A stretch of DNA of 30,356 bases. It comes from LMEP-6097 sp049314535 (GTDB lineage: Bacteria > Cyanobacteriota > Vampirovibrionia > LMEP-6097). Position 1 is the first letter of the stretch. The number at the start of each line of letters is the position of its first letter. Under the pieces are notes generated by a model. The model was not told where the DNA came from and searched no databases. It saw only the letters and a program-made list of their open reading frames with translations. The translations under genes and the position numbers were made by a program. The stretch covers positions 1 through 30,356 of the forward strand of contig JBMOEX010000009.1 in assembly GCA_049314535.1 (NCBI GenBank). The letters run 5' to 3'. Positions 16,132 through 24,972 of the stretch are shown piece after piece.

Positions 16132-19100
16132 ATGCCTCCTGTCAGTGCCGACAAGCCCAGTACTAGAAATTTAAATCCTCAGTTAAGTAGCCAGTCAAGT
16201 GGACAGTCTAATGCTGGTGGTAAAGATCCTTTTGAAGGACTTACTGTTCCTAAGAGTCCTAGTGAAGCTGCTCGGTTTTCGGTTCGAGAGGAAGCTAAGA
16301 CAGCTGGGAGTCCAAGCTTAGAACAACAGAAAGCTAATTTAGAAGCTCGAACTAAAAACACTGCAACGATTGCAACATTAGCTAATCAGATGCCTGAGCT
16401 GAGTGATTATAAAGAGATATTACAAAAATATGAGAAGGATAAGCCTTCTTGGCAGGCGATAGCTGCTGTGGCGAAAAAGCTTCTAGCTATCCCTGATACA
16501 GCGATCCCAGTTCTTTCTGAAACTACTGAGGGGACTTTTGGTAATTTTAGAAAAGAGGTTATAGAAGATTATAAACTTACACGAAAAATCATTCTTAATG
16601 CACTGTCTAAGGCTGAGACTATCGGGGATTTCGTTAAAATAATTTTTCCATTGGACGGTGATGGCAATATCTACAATAAAACACTTATTAAAACCCAGAA
16701 TAGTGACTCATCGGGCTCTCTAGTAGATAAAGTTGCATTGAGGCTCTTAATATGGGTTTCACATATGCTGAATGGTGGTGTAGCCATTAACTCTCAAAGG
16801 GTCAGCGTCTTTGCCAATATGAGTGTACAAGGCTCAGAGGGACCAGGTGTTGTGCATCAAGGTAAGGTGAAAGAATCTTTTAGAAGTGTTTCTCAAATAT
16901 CTAATTGTTATGACGAAGTCGGCATATATGATCATAAAGACCCTCTTTTTAATGTTTTAGATATGATAGGTCTGGGTTCTGCTGTAATACACAAGCCTGG
17001 ACAGATTTTAAAATTAGATGATAAATTAGTACAGTTTTCTGAAATTATCGATGAGATGAATAGAACCCACGGGTTTTTAGATAAGTTTAACGCTCTCATG
17101 AAAGAAAAAGGTTTGAGGGTTTTAGAATTTAAATCTATACCTGAGTATTTAATGAGTACTAGAGGTGAAAGTAAACTGGAAGATTATCTAGATTTTACAG
17201 CACTCACAGAAAAAGCTTTTAAAGAAAAGTGGACTGACCAAAGATATGCCCAAGAACTGAAATCTTTAAATATACCTATGAGTCCTAAACATAAAGAGCT
17301 CTTGGCTGCTTTAGAAGATCCTAATAATAAAGATATAAATCTCAAAACCTTTAGTACTGCTCTACGTTATGGAAAAATAGTCTGTTTAGTTCCACACTTT
17401 ATAGATCCCTATAATATTCTTGATGAAGATGCTAAATCACAGCTGATAAATCTCATAGTAAAAACCTTAAGATCGCCAGAGCTTAAAGACTTCTTAGCTA
17501 CTAAATATTCCTTTCCGAAGGATCAAGATATTTTTAATATAAATAATATTTCGGCTAGTCATATAGACTTCTCTGGTAAAGATCCTATTAATACTAAGAC
17601 TGGAGAAAGATATGCAGACTTTAATCAGCTTGCAGATGCTTTAACCAAGGATGAACGAGAAGGACGAACAACTAAAGCAACTCCTAATCAAGCTCTTAAG
17701 ATTATCGCTAATACCCCAAATCCTTATCTGGAATTTACAACAGCTACTAATAAACAAGATGGGCTGTCAACTATAGAAGCGGCTAAAGCTAATAACGAAT
17801 TTCTTTTAGGCGGAGGAGATAGTCCTTCTGATAAATTATTGCTAGCACATTCACTATTGGCTGGTGGAGCAGCTTTGGTGGCACGCGGGCAGATTGATTT
17901 TGAAGAAGATATTGGTGGTGCTTTAATTGACCTTTTAATCACTGAGCCTTATAAGGGACATGAATTTGCATTAGAAAAGCTGGGACCTGGTAAGTATAAG
18001 ATTAAAGCAACTGGTGAGGAACTAGATCATAAAGCTTTAACTAAGAAGTTAATCGAACATTATACAGATCCTAATGATCCGCGAATTGTTAGGCAAAAAA
18101 CTGTTAACTTAAATGATGCTGCCTTTGGTGGGGTGATGCTTGAATTAGCACAAGCTTTAAAAATACCAGGCTTGCAAGATATAGTTGGTTTAAAAGATCC
18201 ATCAAAATTTTCTTTAGAGGTAGATGAAAAAGCTCCCTGGGTCAACCAATTTCAAGAGAAGCGTAATGTAGCTAGTATTTCAACTCCCTTAATTCCAGGT
18301 TTGTGGGAAGATGTTCATGCTGAAAATCAAGCGAAGGGTGGTAATATAAAACCCTTTGCTGAAATAAGTCCTGTACATAAACTGATAGCAAGTCTACCTA
18401 TAATAGGTCCATTAATGTCTATGGATAGGCCTGCACAGTCTTTTCAAAACATTTTTAAATTTATTACCACAGGTCTACTGGCTGGTGGTTCTATCGCTGC
18501 TGCCTCCACGTTAATGGGTAATAAATCTGGTGAGCAAGCAGGGATGAATATACAGAAGTGGGTGAGCCGTATTCAAGCTGGAGTGGTAGGTTTGAGCTTT
18601 TATATAATGACGCCACATAAATTTACTCCTAAATTATTCGGGAAGTTAATAGAAGTCGGCTCTACTTTTCTTAAACAGAGCGTTTTTGGTGATTTATTAG
18701 GTTCTCTGTCCAACATACATGCTGCTGGTATAGCTGTAAATGATGGTGTAAACAATTGTTTGAATATTGATGCTTATACGGATTCTAAGCAACCAGACTC
18801 TCTTTCTAAAAAAGCTTTTAAAGATCAGACTTTTCATACTATTCGGACAGCTTCTACTAAATTAACCGAGCAGAGAAGAAAAGATTTAAATTATTTTAAA
18901 GCCGATTTTTTAGGCGGAGCTCTTTCTAAATTAGGACCTATCGGTGATTTTATCTCTGGAATAGTCCCAGATGCGAAAATGGCTTTAACTATGGCAGGAC
19001 AATTTTTCTCTGAACCTGGTTTAAGAATGGGAGTATTAAAGAATATCTTTCTTCCAGGTAGTCATGGAGTAGGTGAGCGAATGGGTAAAAACAATGGTCA

Positions 19101-19776
19101 AAAATATACCACACTTGCAAGTGAGCCACATCTCTATGCTGCAGTGGCAGCTAGTACTGTTGTAACTTCATTTTTAGGTTTAGTGAGCCATAAATTAAAA
19201 CTTACTACTCTAAGCAGAGTTATTTCTGGTGTGGCTAATTTCTTACCTAGCGTAGCTTTAATTAACCATGCTAAAACCTCTGCTGTAAACGTTGATGGTG
19301 AGATGACAAGGTATACTGATCGTCATGGTGTGCAAAGAAAATTCAGTCCGCAGGATGCTTCGCGCTGGCAATTAGCTGGTGGATATCTCACTGGTATAAC
19401 TAGTCTCTTTACTTCTTTAGCAGAGAAAAATCCATTAACTCATAAATTACATATTTTAGCTAAAGTTGGTAATAAAATCGGTTGGGGATTATTCTTTAAT
19501 GGTTTATTTAAAGGACTTTTACCAGTTATTGATAATAACGAAATAACTGTAGTTCAGCACCAAGGTAAATATATTAAAAATCAAGAATTTAATAAATTAA
19601 CTCCAGATGAACGTAAATTAGTTACACAGATGGCGACTGCTCAGAATAACGCAGTACCAGCTGGTCGCTTATCTGATAAGCGTGTAGCTAGGTTAGCAGC
19701 AGCACAAAGTCCTGAATTTACAACAAGTACTCCACAAACAGTTCCAGAAAAAGAATTAGTAGCTGTAGGGAAATAA
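16132..19776 (+). CDS. Large orphan protein (1214 aa) with hydrophobic C-terminal third
   Basis: Not recognised. Residues 1-75 are Ser/Gln/Pro-rich and probably disordered. The middle (about 80-740) is soluble, mixed helix/strand, with an ATP/metal site not evident. From about 745 on there are repeated Gly/Ala-rich hydrophobic segments (about 773-796, 814-826, 1001-1019, 1027-1047, 1083-1097 and 1117-1133) that could be membrane helices or amphipathic helices. No signal peptide. AGGGAG lies 12 bases before the ATG, and a strong promoter precedes it. The next gene, 67 bases downstream, encodes a smaller protein with the same build (disordered N-terminus plus Gly-rich hydrophobic helices), so the two may act together. 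Its size and own promoter suggest a substantial role, perhaps envelope-associated or secreted; this is inference. Confidence 0.85.
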   Translation: MPPVSADKPSTRNLNPQLSSQSSGQSNAGGKDPFEGLTVPKSPSEAARFSVREEAKTAGSPSLEQQKANLEARTKNTATIATLANQMPELSDYKEILQKYEKDKPSWQAIAAVAKKLLAIPDTAIPVLSETTEGTFGNFRKEVIEDYKLTRKIILNALSKAETIGDFVKIIFPLDGDGNIYNKTLIKTQNSDSSGSLVDKVALRLLIWVSHMLNGGVAINSQRVSVFANMSVQGSEGPGVVHQGKVKESFRSVSQISNCYDEVGIYDHKDPLFNVLDMIGLGSAVIHKPGQILKLDDKLVQFSEIIDEMNRTHGFLDKFNALMKEKGLRVLEFKSIPEYLMSTRGESKLEDYLDFTALTEKAFKEKWTDQRYAQELKSLNIPMSPKHKELLAALEDPNNKDINLKTFSTALRYGKIVCLVPHFIDPYNILDEDAKSQLINLIVKTLRSPELKDFLATKYSFPKDQDIFNINNISASHIDFSGKDPINTKTGERYADFNQLADALTKDEREGRTTKATPNQALKIIANTPNPYLEFTTATNKQDGLSTIEAAKANNEFLLGGGDSPSDKLLLAHSLLAGGAALVARGQIDFEEDIGGALIDLLITEPYKGHEFALEKLGPGKYKIKATGEELDHKALTKKLIEHYTDPNDPRIVRQKTVNLNDAAFGGVMLELAQALKIPGLQDIVGLKDPSKFSLEVDEKAPWVNQFQEKRNVASISTPLIPGLWEDVHAENQAKGGNIKPFAEISPVHKLIASLPIIGPLMSMDRPAQSFQNIFKFITTGLLAGGSIAAASTLMGNKSGEQAGMNIQKWVSRIQAGVVGLSFYIMTPHKFTPKLFGKLIEVGSTFLKQSVFGDLLGSLSNIHAAGIAVNDGVNNCLNIDAYTDSKQPDSLSKKAFKDQTFHTIRTASTKLTEQRRKDLNYFKADFLGGALSKLGPIGDFISGIVPDAKMALTMAGQFFSEPGLRMGVLKNIFLPGSHGVGERMGKNNGQKYTTLASEPHLYAAVAASTVVTSFLGLVSHKLKLTTLSRVISGVANFLPSVALINHAKTSAVNVDGEMTRYTDRHGVQRKFSPQDASRWQLAGGYLTGITSLFTSLAEKNPLTHKLHILAKVGNKIGWGLFFNGLFKGLLPVIDNNEITVVQHQGKYIKNQEFNKLTPDERKLVTQMATAQNNAVPAGRLSDKRVARLAAAQSPEFTTSTPQTVPEKELVAVGK

Positions 19777-19823
19777 AAATTTACGAGAAATATAATAAAA
19801 ATATAAATAAGTATATACATTTA

Positions 19824-19832
19824 TGCTAAAAT
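19824..19832 (+). promoter_or_regulatory. Extended -10 TGCTAAAAT before the 230-aa gene
   Basis: TGC plus TAAAAT ends 11 bases before the ATG at 19844, so a transcript from here would have a leader of about five bases. The same nine-base string precedes the GTG at 24064. The -35 is unclear in this AT-rich gap. Confidence 0.4.
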
Positions 19833-19843
19833 AAGATTTATCA

Positions 19844-20536
19844 ATGCGAAGCGCAGGGTTTACTCATCAAAGAACTTCACAGGCGTCAGCTCCTTCACGA
19901 GCAGTCGAGGTTTTATCTGATGATATAAGAGTTAATCCCAGAAATGTTACCGATGAAAGTGAAAAGTCTAGTGAAGGCCGCCGAATTATAGATCCTGAGA
20001 CCCGCCGAGTTGCAGAGAATTTTTCCAGAGCCGCTAATGTGAACAATCAAACACAAGCCAATTCTAATCAAGACTCCAATGGAGCTTCAGGTAAAAATGC
20101 CTTGGAAAATATTATTGGCAAAGTCAGAGCTGCTGTAGATAAATTTGGTGATACTTCAATAAAGTGGGCTGGTGGTTTTGCGTTAGGCCTTTATCTAATC
20201 GGTTGGAAAATACCCGCTACGTTCATAGCTGTTATAGGTGTGGGAGGGGGCTATCTTTTAAAAACTAAACTCGCAAAAGTGGGTGAAGAACCAAATCATG
20301 ATCAGCAAATAGTTGATGCAATTAAAGCTAAGAAATTACCAAAGGAATTAGAAGTGGAGATTCTTAAATTCTTAGAACAGAGGTTAGCTGCTGATGCATA
20401 TAAAAATTCTAACGGATATAATCAGTGGAGTGATCTTGGTAGCCAAGCGGCAAAAGCAACACAAGCTGCTCGGAATGTAGCTTCTAGGGTGGCTAACAGC
20501 TTTAATAATCAGCCAAGCACCACGCAACCCGCTTAG
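19844..20536 (+). CDS. Orphan protein with central hydrophobic hairpin (230 aa)
   Basis: Unrecognised. About 90 hydrophilic, Ser/Asn/Arg-rich residues come first, then two adjacent Gly-rich hydrophobic segments (about 108-122, WAGGFALGLYLIGW, and 125-140, ATFIAVIGVGGGYLL), consistent with a membrane hairpin. A charged helix (IVDAIKAKKLPKELEVEILKF) and an Ala/Asn/Gln-rich tail follow. Its organisation resembles a miniature of the preceding 1214-aa protein. No Shine-Dalgarno; a possible leaderless promoter sits directly upstream. It is convergent with the LysM gene, 12 bases away, with no obvious terminator. Confidence 0.75.
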   Translation: MRSAGFTHQRTSQASAPSRAVEVLSDDIRVNPRNVTDESEKSSEGRRIIDPETRRVAENFSRAANVNNQTQANSNQDSNGASGKNALENIIGKVRAAVDKFGDTSIKWAGGFALGLYLIGWKIPATFIAVIGVGGGYLLKTKLAKVGEEPNHDQQIVDAIKAKKLPKELEVEILKFLEQRLAADAYKNSNGYNQWSDLGSQAAKATQAARNVASRVANSFNNQPSTTQPA

Positions 20537-20548
20537 AGAGATTGTGTT

Positions 20549-21298
20549 TTACGGAGTTACTAACTTCTGTCCGACCTGAAGAGAGCGAGGGTTTCTAATT
20601 CTGTTAGCTTTTTTAATTTTTTCAATATTTGCTATGCTGCTTGAGCCATAAACTCTTTGAGCAATGATAGCTAGTGAGTCTCCACGGCGTACTGTATAAC
20701 TGTTAGTTCTAGTTTGATTGTTTGCGCTATTTTGCTTATTGAGCAAATTCTGTGCTTCGATTTTTTTAGCGGCTTCTAATTCTTTCGCTCTTTCTGCTTC
20801 AATTTGAGCAATAGGATCAGAACTGACATTAATTTTATCTTCTTTTTTTGTAGGCTTGGTACTAGCAACTTTAATATCTTCAACTTTCAAATCACTCTCA
20901 GAGAGAGGCATCTGTTGAATCTCATTTATTTTAGATTTTTCAATATCTTTATGAATTTCTCTATGAACAGTATCGCCATCAACAACAGTAATACCCTCTC
21001 TTTCATTCAAATAGTTATCGTTAGGAACTATAAGTTTAAAGAATAGAAATAATAGGAAAGCTATTAAAATCGTGATAACGATTATGCTGCCTGATTTTAC
21101 TTTTTGGGCTTCTTTAGAATTTAATAGCTGAGAGTCTATGGGTTGAAAGAAGCCTATTTGTGAATCTTTACAGTTCTCTTTAATCTTGTCATTCAGCTCA
21201 ATTTTTTTAATACCAAGCTCCTCTTTAACTTCATCAGAGAGCATGTCATCTGCCTTGTTTAAGATTTTTCTTTTAATATCACCGTATATTTTTTTCAT
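20549..21298 (-). CDS. Membrane-anchored LysM-domain protein
   Basis: The 249-residue protein has about 68 cytoplasmic residues, one transmembrane helix (about 70-92, SIIVITILIAFLLFLFF) and a charged linker with a KELEAAKKIEAQNLL helix. A C-terminal LysM domain follows (about 199-248, YTVRRGDSLAIIAQRVYG to LQVGQKLV), known to bind peptidoglycan N-acetylglucosamine. Inferred: it tethers the inner membrane to the cell wall or helps lay out a wall-associated complex. The start overlaps the upstream stop by ATGA, so it is coupled to the OppA-like lipoprotein gene. Confidence 0.88.
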   Translation of the reverse strand: MKKIYGDIKRKILNKADDMLSDEVKEELGIKKIELNDKIKENCKDSQIGFFQPIDSQLLNSKEAQKVKSGSIIVITILIAFLLFLFFKLIVPNDNYLNEREGITVVDGDTVHREIHKDIEKSKINEIQQMPLSESDLKVEDIKVASTKPTKKEDKINVSSDPIAQIEAERAKELEAAKKIEAQNLLNKQNSANNQTRTNSYTVRRGDSLAIIAQRVYGSSSIANIEKIKKANRIRNPRSLQVGQKLVTP

Positions 21299-22848
21299 CT
21301 TTTAACTACTTTTTCTAAAAAGAGAATATCTAGAGGGTTTGGGCTTATATTATGAATATTCTCGTGTTTTAATAATACCTGACTATTAACGAATAATGGG
21401 GCGATAGCCGTTTCTTCATCTAATAAAATCTCTTCAGCCTCTTGGTAGAGCCTAATACTTTCTTCTTTATTTAAGCTCTGCACCGCAGAATTTACGAGCT
21501 CCTCATATCTAGGATTACTCCATCTACCATGATTTATCGCAGATTTTTTATTGAATAAATACATAAAAGTGCTCGGTTCTGGATAGTCTGCACCCCAGCT
21601 CATGCGATAAAGATGCGGAGGATTGTCAGTGAGTGTCTTTAAGAAAACTTTCCACTCTAGGGCTACTAGTTTTACATTTATGTTTAATTCTTTTTTCCAC
21701 ATAGAATGCATAATCTCAGCTAAAGCTTTAGCATCTTCTCTACTCGGATATAGATATTCTACTTCAGGAAAATTCTTACCATTCTCATAACCAGCAGCTT
21801 TCAATAAAGCACGAGCTTCATCTGGTCTATATTCTAGTCCACGACTTTCATTATAAAAGGATTTTAAACCAGGGGGTATCCATGATGCAGTCGCGACATC
21901 GCCTCTGCCACGTAATTTCACCAGCTCCTTTCTGTCTATCGCATAGGAAAAGGCTTTACGCAGAAGAGGGTTATTAAAGGGAGCTTTCTGGACATTAAAG
22001 CCAAGGAAAGTACTTCTTAACAGTGAGGATCTCTGCGGATTTAAAGAATCTAATTTACTAAATTCTGAGCTTGGCACAGAACCGCCGTCTATCCAGTCAA
22101 ACTGTCCTTTTTTAAATAGGGTGAAGGCACTCGACTGTTCTGGCACCATAAAAAACTTAAGTTCGGTGATATTACTTTTTATTTCATCCTGTAAATAATA
22201 GTCGGGACGAGCTTTTAAAAGAATTTTATATTCATGCTGCCATTTATCTAGCCTGAAACGTCCAGTAGTAACCATATTTTCAGCTTCAGTCCAGTTATCA
22301 CCGTATTTATTTATAAGATCTTTACGAATAGGGTAGGTAAAACACTGTGCTGTTAAGAAGAGAAAGTAATTAGCAGGAAATTTTAATTTAATTAAAAGGG
22401 TTTCATTATCTAGGGCTTTAGATTTATTTAGATTTATTACTGAAAGCAGGTCTCCATAAGGTGAAGCTATTTCTGGGCTAAGAGCTCTAGTGAAAGAATC
22501 GATAAAATGCTGTGCTGTAACGGGCTTCCCGTCAGACCACTTAGCCCTAGGATCTAAGTGGAAAGTATATTCAGTACCATCAGAATTAATAGTCCAAGAT
22601 TTAGCTAATGCTGGCTTAACGCTAATCTCTCCATCTTTTTCATCGAAACTAGTTAAACCATCCATGATCTGAGAAATTATAGTAGGTGAGTAGGCGTCAC
22701 TGACTTGATTCCAGTCTAAAGATTCTGGCTCGAAACCTAGATTCATGTTCAGGCAGTTGGTTTTATTGCTTATCTCGGTGCAGGCTGTAAGCTGAAAGCT
22801 TATGACTATGAAGAAGAGGAGAATAAGAATTTTTTTTATTTTTACCAT
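21295..22848 (-). CDS. OppA/DppA-type ABC transporter substrate-binding lipoprotein
   Basis: A 517-residue SBP family 5 protein. A lipoprotein signal (ILILLFFIVISFQLTAC, lipobox LTAC) comes first. Family features follow: LGFEPESLDWNQV, the DGLTSFDE strand, AKSWTINSDGTEYTFHLDPR (the characteristic W..S.DG..YTF.LR element), WSDGKPVTAQHFIDSF, and RKAFSYAIDRKELV near 310. Known role: periplasmic capture of oligopeptides for an ABC importer. The permease and ATPase genes are not in the window. It follows the DUF4143 ATPase gene by 16 bases and overlaps the LysM gene. Confidence 0.93.
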   Translation of the reverse strand: MVKIKKILILLFFIVISFQLTACTEISNKTNCLNMNLGFEPESLDWNQVSDAYSPTIISQIMDGLTSFDEKDGEISVKPALAKSWTINSDGTEYTFHLDPRAKWSDGKPVTAQHFIDSFTRALSPEIASPYGDLLSVINLNKSKALDNETLLIKLKFPANYFLFLTAQCFTYPIRKDLINKYGDNWTEAENMVTTGRFRLDKWQHEYKILLKARPDYYLQDEIKSNITELKFFMVPEQSSAFTLFKKGQFDWIDGGSVPSSEFSKLDSLNPQRSSLLRSTFLGFNVQKAPFNNPLLRKAFSYAIDRKELVKLRGRGDVATASWIPPGLKSFYNESRGLEYRPDEARALLKAAGYENGKNFPEVEYLYPSREDAKALAEIMHSMWKKELNINVKLVALEWKVFLKTLTDNPPHLYRMSWGADYPEPSTFMYLFNKKSAINHGRWSNPRYEELVNSAVQSLNKEESIRLYQEAEEILLDEETAIAPLFVNSQVLLKHENIHNISPNPLDILFLEKVVKR

Positions 22849-22864
22849 TATGTTTAATTTGAGT

Positions 22865-24064
22865 TTAAGCTTTTAAAATTTTTCTAATATTTTTATTTAA
22901 TTCAAGTTCTTCTATTTGGATAAACTCTATAGATATATTCTCATATTCTGTAGTTCCAGAAAGGTTTTCATTAACAATAAAAGCTTTAATAGTTTTATTA
23001 TAAGCTCTAATAAATTTCTTTAAGCCATCGGGAATACTCATATCTTTGAGTTTGGATTTAACTTCTATCGCATATATATCTTGATCTTTAATATAGATGA
23101 AATCTACTTCTTCGCCATTACGAGTTCTCCAAAATCTCAGCTCTGAGTTGATAGGCTTGTTTTGTTTAAAGAAGTTATGTACATAAGTTTCATAGATCTG
23201 GCCTCTATCCTCTCTTTTCTTAATATTCTTAAAGTTATTTAAAAGTAAATTTCTAATACCAAGATCATAAAGAAAATATTTTTTAGATTTTTTTATTTCA
23301 TTACTTAGATTCGCTGAAAAGCTTGCTAGTGAATGTAATACGAAGGTTTGCTCTAAAATATATAAGAACTTTTCGGTGCTGCGATTATCAAGCCTCAATT
23401 CATTAGATAAATTATTGACTGAAACTATCTGCCCTTGATAGTTAGCCAATAAATAAATCAGATCATTAAAGGCTGGTACATTCTCCTCCAAAATTAATGA
23501 TTTAATATCTTTTAGGATAAAGGTTTGCAGAAGATTACCAATAAGCTCTATTTTCTCTTTACGTTGATTTAATTTCGATAAGCCAGGCATTCCGCCATAG
23601 AGCAGAAAATCTTCAAAATTAGTATCAAGTTGTCTGTATTCTAGAAAGGAGAGTGGATAAATAATCTTTTCTTTTTTTCTTCCCGCAAGGCTCTCCTTGA
23701 GATGTTTATGGATCTCCAAGGAAGAAGAACCTGAGGCTATAACCTTGGTGTTGATCTTTTTATCATCAAAAATAGCTTTAAAAAATTTTGAGGCATTTTC
23801 AAAATATTGAAACTCATCAATAAACAAATAATCAGTATCAGAAGTTAATTCTTCATAGAGATAGACTAGATCTTGATTAAAGATTCTACTGTCTAGGGGC
23901 AGCTCAAGGTTAAAGTATTTAACAGTTTTCTTTTTAGATTCCGCTAATTTATATAATTCATTTAATAAATGTGTTTTGCCGACTTGCCTTGCCCCAATTA
24001 GAATCAGAACTTCAGGTTTATCAAGTTCATTTATTAAATCAGGTAATATTTCTCTTTTTATCAC
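22865..24064 (-). CDS. AAA ATPase with DUF4143 domain
   Basis: A 399-residue protein of the widespread AAA_14/DUF4143 family. It has Walker A GARQVGKT at 24-31, Walker B YLFIDEFQ at 79-86, the sensor-like IASGSSSLEI, and PLSFLEYRQ with FLLYGGMPG. The DUF4143 part ends in a PD-(D/E)xK-like fold: RTRNGEEVDFIY then YAIEVKSK. Family knowledge: function unproven, often horizontally transferred and near toxin or mobility genes. The start is GTG at 24064; a promoter with a very short leader lies directly upstream. Composition resembles its neighbours. It may simply have landed upstream of the transport gene. Confidence 0.92.
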   Translation of the reverse strand: MIKREILPDLINELDKPEVLILIGARQVGKTHLLNELYKLAESKKKTVKYFNLELPLDSRIFNQDLVYLYEELTSDTDYLFIDEFQYFENASKFFKAIFDDKKINTKVIASGSSSLEIHKHLKESLAGRKKEKIIYPLSFLEYRQLDTNFEDFLLYGGMPGLSKLNQRKEKIELIGNLLQTFILKDIKSLILEENVPAFNDLIYLLANYQGQIVSVNNLSNELRLDNRSTEKFLYILEQTFVLHSLASFSANLSNEIKKSKKYFLYDLGIRNLLLNNFKNIKKREDRGQIYETYVHNFFKQNKPINSELRFWRTRNGEEVDFIYIKDQDIYAIEVKSKLKDMSIPDGLKKFIRAYNKTIKAFIVNENLSGTTEYENISIEFIQIEELELNKNIRKILKA

Positions 24065-24072
24065 TTATTGCA

Positions 24073-24100
24073 ATTTTAGCATCATGTGTATAATTTGCAA
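24073..24100 (-). promoter_or_regulatory. Promoter with extended -10 for the DUF4143 gene, overlapping an inverted repeat
   Basis: On the minus strand TTGCAA (-35), 16 bases, then TAAAAT preceded by TGC. The -10 ends eight bases before the GTG start. TATTGCAA (24066-24073) and TTGCAATA (24095-24102) form an 8-bp inverted repeat around the promoter, which could be an operator. Confidence 0.45.
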
Positions 24101-24198
24101 TATTGCTTTTGAAATCCTTATCTGATGGGTGTTTTGGCTCTTGCGGCTTCCCAGATTATTGAAAATAGATGCTTTATCTTTGCGTTTCGGGTTATTTC

Positions 24199-24972
24199 TT
24201 AATTCCTCGGCACCACAGCACTAGAGGTCTCAAGAATGACACTCTGTTTACTATCCGTCATTTTAATATTAATGAGGACGGTCTTCTTATCAAGTAACTG
24301 ACTGCCATCTAAATAATTAAAATCTATTACAGAATTTTTCAAGCTGAAGACAGGGCTATTGCCACCGAGTTTTAAAAAATCGAGAAACCCAAAGTTTTTA
24401 ATTTTTTTCAAATCTTCGTTATTTATCTTAGGCAGAAAAGGCCAGTCTTCTTGATTAAAATCAGTATGATCGATAGTTTGATCGGGGAAAATGATAGTTC
24501 TTAAGCGAGCTCTATCGTCATAATATGAACCTTGACCATTCTCTATTTGAGCTTGATAAGCTAGATAGTAATCATAGTGACCGTTAGTCTTTCTGTTTAT
24601 ACTATCTTTAATTCCCTGTATCTCAGAATTTTCTTTATCTGAAACGAATTTAGCGAAATAAATATACTCAGAACCCGCGACTAAATTATCTGGCAGCGGT
24701 ATGCTGCTGTTAAAACCAGTCCCTATATAAATATATTCTTGGCTGGCTTCACGCAGATTATTTAATAGTAATTCCGTCGCAGATTTGCTGTTTAACTGTA
24801 TTCTATCGAAAGTAAATATCTTATCGAAGAAGAGAAAACCTTTATTGTTATAGAGATAAAGTAAAGAGGTCACGACAGTTAGAATCGTGATGGCGACGAC
24901 CATTTCTAATATAGAAAAACCTCTATCGCTTCTGAGACTTTCCCCTTGTAAGTATCTATTTAACTGAGGCAT
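24199..24972 (-). CDS. Prepilin-like protein with type IV N-terminal methylation motif
   Basis: A 257-residue protein. After a 17-18-residue leader (MPQLNRYLQGESLRSDRG) comes the prepilin peptidase site G/FSILEMVVAITILTVVTSL, with the conserved Glu at +5 and the long hydrophobic helix. The rest is a periplasmic domain with little similarity that I recognise. Its length and form suit a minor pilin or GspJ/PilW-like pseudopilin rather than a major pilin. Known role: inserts in the inner membrane and primes or joins a pilus/pseudopilus. The start lies inside the last codons of the phosphorylase gene (13-bp overlap). PilT is 14 kb away. Confidence 0.88.
   Translation of the reverse strand: MPQLNRYLQGESLRSDRGFSILEMVVAITILTVVTSLLYLYNNKGFLFFDKIFTFDRIQLNSKSATELLLNNLREASQEYIYIGTGFNSSIPLPDNLVAGSEYIYFAKFVSDKENSEIQGIKDSINRKTNGHYDYYLAYQAQIENGQGSYYDDRARLRTIIFPDQTIDHTDFNQEDWPFLPKINNEDLKKIKNFGFLDFLKLGGNSPVFSLKNSVIDFNYLDGSQLLDKKTVLINIKMTDSKQSVILETSSAVVPRN

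Noticed and set aside
24199..24972. Major type IV pilin
   Set aside because: At 257 residues with a long leader and no other pilin genes nearby, a minor pilin or pseudopilin fits better.
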